From contig JBMFXG010000063.1 in NCBI GenBank assembly GCA_049964535.1, positions 1-12,909 on the forward strand: 12,909 bases of DNA, read 5' to 3'. This document shows positions 9,042-12,909 of this stretch, piece by piece. Every line of letters starts with the position of its first letter. The stretch's first letter is position 1. The notes beneath the pieces were generated by a model that ran no database searches, had not been told where the DNA came from, and saw nothing but the letters and a program-made list of their open reading frames with translations. The translations under genes and the position numbers were made by a program. This DNA comes from JAJYZP01 sp049964535. Lineage in GTDB: Bacteria; Actinomycetota; Acidimicrobiia; Acidimicrobiales; Acidimicrobiaceae.

Positions 9042-9104
9042 TGGCGGATCGCTGAACGAGGACCGGTTCGCTGTAAAGCTACACGGAGGTATGGCGGATC
9101 GCTG
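9042..9104 (-). repeat. Short direct repeats (CAGCGATCCGCCA) in the gap upstream of the carboxyltransferase
   Basis: Minus-strand CAGCGATCCGCCA occurs exactly at 9092-9104 and 9042-9054, with a weaker related CAGCGAACCGG at 9063-9073 between them. They lie about 170-230 bases upstream of the carboxyltransferase start, in sequence without a supported gene. Repeated operator sites are one reading; a small local duplication is another. Confidence 0.4.
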
Positions 9105-9555
9105 CGATGATAGCGTTGCGACACGGTGCCGATTCCTCGAGCTTGCTTGTAACAATCGGCGGCGAGGAGGAGTTCTTGCGAGGTAGCCCCTGAGCGCTCG
9201 CTGGGGGGTGTGGTCCCGTGTTTCGCTACGGACCGTGCAATCCATCATGGTCTACCTTCGCAGAGACCGTGTGGTCTCCTCGTGTTGGAGTCGTTTGCGG
9301 CAGGCTCCTCTCCAGCGTCACCGAACGGCTCTGGCGACGAACGGTACGAGTGAGGCGCGTGCCGCTGTGGGATCACTGTTCTGCTGGGTCTTGTGAACCT
9401 TCTCGATCTTCTCGGCCTGTTCCATCCCCATCGAGCGCAAATACGTAACGAAGTGGGGTCGGGACGAGGGGTCAAAGGTGCGAGGTCCAAAGAGGAGACG
9501 GGAGTACCGAGGGACGGTTGGTGCATACAACGGCGAGTCACAGCGATCGACACGG

Positions 9556-10773
9556 CTAGACGCCGAGACCGAGCCCTCGGGCGATGAGGAGTTTTTGAAC
9601 CTCAGAGGTGCCCTCGCCGATGGTGAGAATTCGAGCGTCCTGGTAGTGGCGTGCGGCGGCGCTCTCCTCGATGAATCCGTATCCGCCTTCGAGCTGCGTG
9701 GCAAGGTACGCCGCCTTATTTGCCGCCTCTGAGGCGATGTATTTTGCGGTCGCTGCCTCGCGTTCTATCGGTTGACCGTGGTCGTACTTCCATGCTCCGT
9801 CGTAGGTCATGACACGTGCAAGCGATGCCAGGGATGCAATCTCCGCTATCTGGAACGCAACTCCTTGGTGGTTGCCGAGCGCTTGACCGAAGGACTCTCT
9901 GGTAGAGACGAAGCGAAGTGCGTCCGTCAGGCACCCGTGAGCGAGCCCTGAGCTCATGGCTGCGATAGGGAATCTAGCCCAGGTGAGAAAGGCGAGAGCG
10001 GCCCGATAGCCTCGTCCTTCGGGGCCGAGCAGCGCAGAGCTTGGTACTCGAACGTCATCGAAGAAGAGCGGATGGGTATCCGATGAGTGCCACCCCGTCT
10101 TTGCGTACGGCTCGCCGACGGTCACGCCTTCGGCGTCGAGTGGTACGAGAAGAGCGGAGACTGGTGGACGTCGACCGTCTTCGTTGGCCGCGGTCGCGCA
10201 GAAGAGGATGACGTACCTTGAAAATGGTGTCCCTGAGTTTGTGATGAACTGTTTCGCGCCATTAATGATCCAGTCGTCACCGTCGCGTGTAGCTCGGGTG
10301 TGAATGTTCCCTGCGTCCGATCCGCCACTCGGCTCAGTGAGACCGAAGGAGATGAAGGTCTCGCCTCGGCACGCTGACGGTACGACCTCATTCATCAGCT
10401 CGGTCCGGTCCGACGCAAGATTCAAGAGGAGCGCTATGGCGATCGCTTGGACGTGGACGGTGACGGCGAGAGAGGAGTCAAAGCGCGCGAGCTCCTCTGC
10501 CGCAATGCACAGAGAACGCAGGTCTGCGCCTCCGCCACCGAAGCGCTCCGGAGCGAGGAGACCAAAGGCGCCGGTTTCGCCGACTTTGCGAACGAGTTCG
10601 GGGTCAAATCGTCGTTCGATGCTGCGCTGTGGAGCTGCAGGCTCGACGTGTTCCCGGCAGAATCTCGATATCGATGCTCTCCACGCCCGGTGCTCGTCCT
10701 CGAATGCCCAGCTCAGATCGTATCCCTCGTCGAGAAAGTCTTCCCGGATGGAGTGTTGGTGTTCTGTGTTCAT
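9556..10773 (-). CDS. Acyl-CoA dehydrogenase (FAD, short/branched-chain type)
   Basis: This 405-residue soluble flavoenzyme would oxidise an acyl-CoA to the trans-2-enoyl-CoA and pass electrons to ETF. It shows the usual order: an alpha-helical N-domain to about 130, the FAD/substrate signature FGLTEPSGGSDA at 143-154 with INGAKQFITNSG close behind, a middle beta-domain to about 255, and a C-terminal helical domain. Near the C-terminus GGYGFIEE and ARILTIGEGTSEVQ are clear. Glu387 in EGT is the expected catalytic base, as in MCAD/SCAD and branched-chain enzymes. Isovaleryl-CoA dehydrogenases usually have a non-acidic residue there and take the base from another helix, so isovaleryl-CoA is not the obvious substrate. 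The ATG at 10773 has GGGGG (10781-10785) 7 bases upstream. It heads the minus-strand cluster and diverges from the MaoC gene. Confidence 0.93.
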   Translation of the reverse strand: MNTEHQHSIREDFLDEGYDLSWAFEDEHRAWRASISRFCREHVEPAAPQRSIERRFDPELVRKVGETGAFGLLAPERFGGGGADLRSLCIAAEELARFDSSLAVTVHVQAIAIALLLNLASDRTELMNEVVPSACRGETFISFGLTEPSGGSDAGNIHTRATRDGDDWIINGAKQFITNSGTPFSRYVILFCATAANEDGRRPPVSALLVPLDAEGVTVGEPYAKTGWHSSDTHPLFFDDVRVPSSALLGPEGRGYRAALAFLTWARFPIAAMSSGLAHGCLTDALRFVSTRESFGQALGNHQGVAFQIAEIASLASLARVMTYDGAWKYDHGQPIEREAATAKYIASEAANKAAYLATQLEGGYGFIEESAAARHYQDARILTIGEGTSEVQKLLIARGLGLGV

Positions 10774-10840
10774 AGCGTTACCCCCAGTGAGGTGCGAAGC
10801 GTCGAGCGACCACCAGGGTCGTAGAACAGGAGTGAGAGAC

Positions 10841-10883
10841 TTTCTACTCGTCTATTGATTTTCAACTCAAGACTAGATTACTC
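10841..10883. promoter_or_regulatory. Divergent promoter region between acyl-CoA dehydrogenase and MaoC genes
   Basis: This is the AT-richest part of the 134-base divergent spacer. Minus strand: TTGAGT (10865-10870) and TAGAAA (10841-10846) with an 18-base spacer could serve the dehydrogenase. Plus strand: TTGATT (10855-10860) and a weak -10 around 10878-10883 could serve the hydratase. An imperfect inverted repeat, GTCTATTGA and TCAAGAC (10850-10858 and 10867-10873), covers both -35 boxes and could be a shared operator. All boxes are only partial consensus matches. Confidence 0.35.
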
Positions 10884-10896
10884 TACATTGGGGACC

Positions 10897-10903
10897 GAGG
10901 AGG
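10897..10903 (+). promoter_or_regulatory. Ribosome-binding site of the MaoC gene
   Basis: GAGGAGG ends 4 bases before the ATG at 10908. It is a strong Shine-Dalgarno match that fixes the start. Confidence 0.75.
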
Positions 10904-10907
10904 ATCA

Positions 10908-11402
10908 ATGCGTCGGCGAATCAGCGGGAGATACTTTGAGGAGTTCGAGGTCGGACGAGTCTACGATCACGCAACTACCAGGACGGTCACGGAGACCGAC
11001 AATGTCCTCTTTACGACGATGACGATGAACCCGCAGCCGATGCACCTCGATGCAGAGTTCGCAGCCCAACATGAGTTCGGTCGTCCGTTAGTCAATTCAC
11101 TTTTTACACTCGGTCTCGTCGTTGGTATTGCGGTTCCTGAACTCACGCTTGGAACGACGGTTGCGAATCTTGGGTTTGAGTCGGTGACCTTCCCAGCACC
11201 GGTCTTTGCTGGTGATACGATCTGGGTGGAGACCGAGGTGATCTCTGTGCGACCGTCGCAGTCTCGGCCGACCAATGGGATCGTGGTCTTTGAGCATCGA
11301 GGATTCAATCAGCGCGATGTGCTGGTCTGTCAGTGTCGCCGCAGCGCAATGATGCGTCGGAGGCCGACCGATACCGAAGAGGACGAATCCACGAGCTCGT
11401 GA
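10908..11402 (+). CDS. MaoC-like (hot-dog fold) enoyl-CoA hydratase/dehydratase
   Basis: This 164-residue single hot-dog domain protein is probably an enoyl-CoA hydratase acting on a carboxylated or branched enoyl-CoA. FEEFEVGRVYDH at about 10-21 is the typical MaoC entry, NPQPMHLDAEFA at 41-52 is the active-site loop, and FAGDTIWVETEV at 100-111 is the conserved late strand. In classical R-hydratases the loop is D-x-N-P-x-H; here the aspartate position is Asn41 and His46 is kept. I associate this NxQPxH variant with mesaconyl/itaconyl-CoA-type and leucine-cluster MaoC proteins, from memory. The start is well fixed: GAGGAGG (10897-10903) lies 4 bases before the ATG. It is divergent from the dehydrogenase and, with the carboxylase, would supply the hydration step after carboxylation. 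Confidence 0.88.
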   Translation: MRRRISGRYFEEFEVGRVYDHATTRTVTETDNVLFTTMTMNPQPMHLDAEFAAQHEFGRPLVNSLFTLGLVVGIAVPELTLGTTVANLGFESVTFPAPVFAGDTIWVETEVISVRPSQSRPTNGIVVFEHRGFNQRDVLVCQCRRSAMMRRRPTDTEEDESTSS

Positions 11403-11557
11403 TCGGTGCAGTGTAGGGTTGCTGATGTCACGGTGGCCAGTGCGTATACTAGGTCATAGACCTCTATCACACAATCAAGAGTGCCTGGCTCAGAGCGACT
11501 CCCGTTCGTGGTGAGTTCGATAACGCAGTGATCCCGGAGTGGTAGCATCTGGACCAT
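11330..11557 (-). CDS. Possible small protein of unknown function (75 residues)
   Basis: I do not recognise this protein. The reason to list it is its start: the ATG at 11557 is preceded, with a 5-base spacer, by AAAGGAGG (11563-11570), the best ribosome-binding site in the window. The product is mildly acidic in the middle, has three cysteines (C12, C29, C50) and no lysine, no clear signal peptide and no strong membrane segment; residues 28-47 (DCVIEVYDLVYALATVTSAT) could form beta-strands or a weak hydrophobic patch. Its last 73 bases run antisense over the 3' end of the MaoC gene. It lies in a 480-base stretch that otherwise holds no gene. It could equally be a chance frame behind a chance purine-rich motif, so it is a candidate only. 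Confidence 0.35.
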   Translation of the reverse strand: MVQMLPLRDHCVIELTTNGSRSEPGTLDCVIEVYDLVYALATVTSATLHCTDHELVDSSSSVSVGLRRIIALRRH

Positions 11558-11883
11558 TTGGCCCTCCTTTCGTTCCCGATTTGGGCCTAAGGATCAATGC
11601 GCTTCTCCGTCACGCACCGACTATCTCCCGTCGTTACTCCTTGTGAGTCGGGGAGAGGTCTGTGATGATGGAATTCGCTCGAGGAGAGCCATAGGAGTCG
11701 GCGACACGGCGCTACGCCGGCACACACGTTTGCAAGTCTCGCATGGCCTAGCACTGACAAAGTAGTGGGAAACTCCAATCCAGAACGCGTCGAAGCGCCT
11801 CACCACAAGGTGGGCGCTTCGGTCGGTTCTCTTCTGCGATGGCGGTGGTGTGCTTGGCGGTTACAGCCTTCGAACGTGAGATC
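11403..11883. other. Gene-poor stretch between MaoC and ABC permease genes
   Basis: Apart from the candidate small gene (11330-11557) and a strong hairpin (11792-11822), I see no supported gene. Small palindromes occur: AGGTC-ATA-GACCT at 11451-11463 and CGGCG-CTA-CGCCG at 11707-11719. A plus-strand TATACT (11445-11450) resembles a -10 box but has no convincing -35. Two overlapping minus-strand frames (11587-11778 and 11621-11806) exclude each other and lack ribosome-binding sites. Confidence 0.5.
11792..11822. terminator. Strong GC-rich hairpin, putative terminator of the ABC transporter operon
   Basis: CGAAGCGCC (11792-11800) pairs perfectly with GGCGCTTCG (11814-11822). After a single bulged T, CACC pairs with GGTG around the tetraloop ACAA, making a 13-bp stem. 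It lies 62 bases past the permease stop codon on the minus strand. No T-run follows on that strand; on the plus strand a moderately T-rich GGTTCTCTTCT follows, so it might also stop plus-strand transcripts from the MaoC side. Confidence 0.55.
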
Positions 11884-12693
11884 CTAGACGTCCCGCTTGT
11901 TGAGCAGATAGTAGGCAACCCCTACCATGACCGCGGTGTAGAGAGTAACGAGTAGAAACCCGGTGAGCGGTGCAAACGAGGTACTCGACGAACCCGCGGT
12001 TGCAATGGTGTCGAGTGTTCGAGCCACATTGAAGGGCAAGAACTTGGATATGTCGGTCGAGTACGGGCTCGGTAGTGGAGCGACGAGGAGGGGCAGGACA
12101 AGGTAGAGTCCGACGAAGGCCGAAATTGCGCCAGCACTCCGGCGGATGATGACGCCGAGAGAGAGGGCAAAGATCGAAAGAAGCGCTACATAGAGTCCGG
12201 TTCCTGCAACCGATCCGAAGACGTGTGGTTGACTAATGCTAGCCGTGGCAATCGGCCCAGACATGATCGCTTGACCGGTGAAGAAGCAAGCAAAGGCCAC
12301 GATCTCAGAGACGACCACGGAAATAACGCTAAAGGTGATGAGCTTGGCGGTAAGGAGAACTGTTCGGTTTGGAACAGCAGCAACCGAGGTCTTGATCGTG
12401 TTTGAGGAGATCTCGCCGGTGAAGGCTAAGACGCCGAGCACGCCGATCACGATCTGCGCTAAGAGCATGCCGGAGAGCGACTGAGAGACTGGGTTGATGA
12501 TGTGATGTGCGTGCCGTGTAACCGCGGCCCGTCCTGCTAGGGACGCAAGATCGGAGATTCCGATACCGAGGATGACCATGACGCCCAGGGTGATGACGGT
12601 TGAACGCACCGAGCGGATCTTAATCCACTCACTGCGAAGCACGCTCCCCAACGAGGGTGTGGCCTGGATGTTGTCGTCGAGTACGGTCATCAT
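11884..12693 (-). CDS. ABC-2 type transporter permease
   Basis: This 269-residue integral membrane protein is the membrane half of an ABC transporter, probably an exporter. A cytoplasmic N-terminus with LRSEWIKIRSVRST (19-32), typical of actinobacterial ABC-2 permeases, leads into six hydrophobic segments at about 32-54, 74-93, 116-139, 162-184, 188-206 and 242-264. Between the second and third lies FTGEISSNTIKTSVAAVPNR (91-110), the family's conserved cytoplasmic loop (E..x..T.......P.R). The ATG at 12693 overlaps the stop codon of the ATPase gene (ATGA), so the two are translationally coupled and surely act together. The cargo cannot be told. There are no antibiotic-biosynthesis or two-component genes nearby, and the strong hairpin downstream probably ends the operon. 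Confidence 0.88.
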   Translation of the reverse strand: MMTVLDDNIQATPSLGSVLRSEWIKIRSVRSTVITLGVMVILGIGISDLASLAGRAAVTRHAHHIINPVSQSLSGMLLAQIVIGVLGVLAFTGEISSNTIKTSVAAVPNRTVLLTAKLITFSVISVVVSEIVAFACFFTGQAIMSGPIATASISQPHVFGSVAGTGLYVALLSIFALSLGVIIRRSAGAISAFVGLYLVLPLLVAPLPSPYSTDISKFLPFNVARTLDTIATAGSSSTSFAPLTGFLLVTLYTAVMVGVAYYLLNKRDV

Positions 12694-12909
12694 GATGCGG
12701 CTCCCACAGGTTCGGTGGCACGGTACTCTACCGAGCCTTGCGTCAGTTCCATGAAGACCTCCTCGAGCGAGGCGACCATGGGGGAGAGCTCGTGAAGGGT
12801 GATCGAGTGACCGCCCGCAAGCTCCCCGATCTGTTCCGTCGTCATGCCGCTGACCTCAATCGTTGCGGCATCGGATCGTGTGATTCGTGCGTTGTGAGTG
12901 CCAAGGAGC
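12690..12909 (-). CDS. ABC transporter ATP-binding protein, C-terminal fragment (cut by window)
   Basis: Seventy-two codons and a stop are visible; the Walker and signature motifs lie outside the window. The readable end contains LLGTHNARITRSD, a stretch VSGMTTEQIGELAGGHSI, and the closing ELSPMVASLEEVFMELTQGS. The SLEEVFMELT ending is characteristic of the C-terminal tail of ABC-2 drug/lipid exporter ATPases (the CcmA/DrrA-like group). The stop TGA at 12690-12692 shares bases with the permease ATG. The gene would energise the permease. The frame is intact up to the window edge. Confidence 0.85.
   Translation of the reverse strand, partial: LLGTHNARITRSDAATIEVSGMTTEQIGELAGGHSITLHELSPMVASLEEVFMELTQGSVEYRATEPVGAAS

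Larger units (their letters stand above)
8875..9555. other. Long gap inside the acyl-CoA gene cluster, no supported gene
   Basis: About 680 bases separate the dehydrogenase stop from the carboxyltransferase start, although both genes are on the same strand. Open frames on either strand (for example 8778-9248 and 9318-9704 minus) are interrupted, lack ribosome-binding sites and have no recognisable motif. The stretch holds the direct repeats listed separately. It may be a remnant of a lost gene, or a leader with its own promoter for the carboxylase pair. Confidence 0.5.

Noticed and set aside
9318..9431. Minus-strand 37-residue frame MGMEQAEKIEKVHK... just after the dehydrogenase
   Set aside because: The start of the frame looks protein-like, but there is no ribosome-binding site and no recognisable family; it could be a remnant but cannot be supported.
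11581..11665. Plus-strand 22-codon frame starting at the ATG near 11597 after AAGGATCA
   Set aside because: Very short, weak ribosome-binding match and no following gene on that strand for which it could be a leader.

Overview
The window reads as a piece of chromosome from a moderately GC-rich actinobacterium. An acidophilic Acidimicrobiia-type organism (Ferrimicrobium/Acidimicrobium-like) is my best guess. It rests on protein flavour and gene content (acyl-CoA carboxylase with fused biotin carboxylase/BCCP, MaoC hydratase, secreted PQQ-like propeller protein), not on a marker gene. No rRNA, tRNA, CRISPR array, insertion sequence or phage gene is visible.

Layout. (1) 1-1329, plus strand: 3' part of a processive family-2 glycosyltransferase with membrane segments, followed by a compact hairpin. 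(2) 1862-5041, minus strand: a large secreted protein made of two PQQ-like beta-propellers separated by Ig-like domains. A promoter with a perfect inverted repeat over its -35 box lies just upstream and argues for the ATG at 5041 rather than a more upstream TTG. (3) 5576-10773, minus strand: a catabolic acyl-CoA cluster, in transcription order acyl-CoA dehydrogenase, a roughly 680-base gap, acyl-CoA carboxylase carboxyltransferase, and a biotin carboxylase/BCCP fusion that overlaps the previous gene by an ATGA. A MaoC-type hydratase (10908-11402, plus) diverges from the dehydrogenase across a 134-base shared promoter region. (4) 11884-12909, minus strand: an ABC-2 type permease preceded by the C-terminal end of its ATPase, again with an ATGA overlap.

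How the genes fit together. Dehydrogenase, biotin-dependent carboxylase and MaoC hydratase are the three enzyme types needed to turn a branched acyl-CoA into an enoyl-CoA, carboxylate it and hydrate the product. This is the logic of leucine/isovalerate breakdown, and from memory it is the gene set around mycobacterial accD1-accA1-fadE19. The dehydrogenase, however, carries its catalytic glutamate in the EGT position rather than the isovaleryl-CoA dehydrogenase arrangement, so the exact substrate is open. The glycosyltransferase, the propeller protein and the ABC exporter have no evident link to this pathway.

The least explained parts are four gene-poor stretches of about 480-680 bases (1330-1861, 5042-5575, 8875-9555, 11403-11883). 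One of them holds a 75-codon open frame with a textbook ribosome-binding site (11330-11557, minus), and another holds short direct repeats upstream of the carboxyltransferase. I found no clear evidence of a wholly new system.
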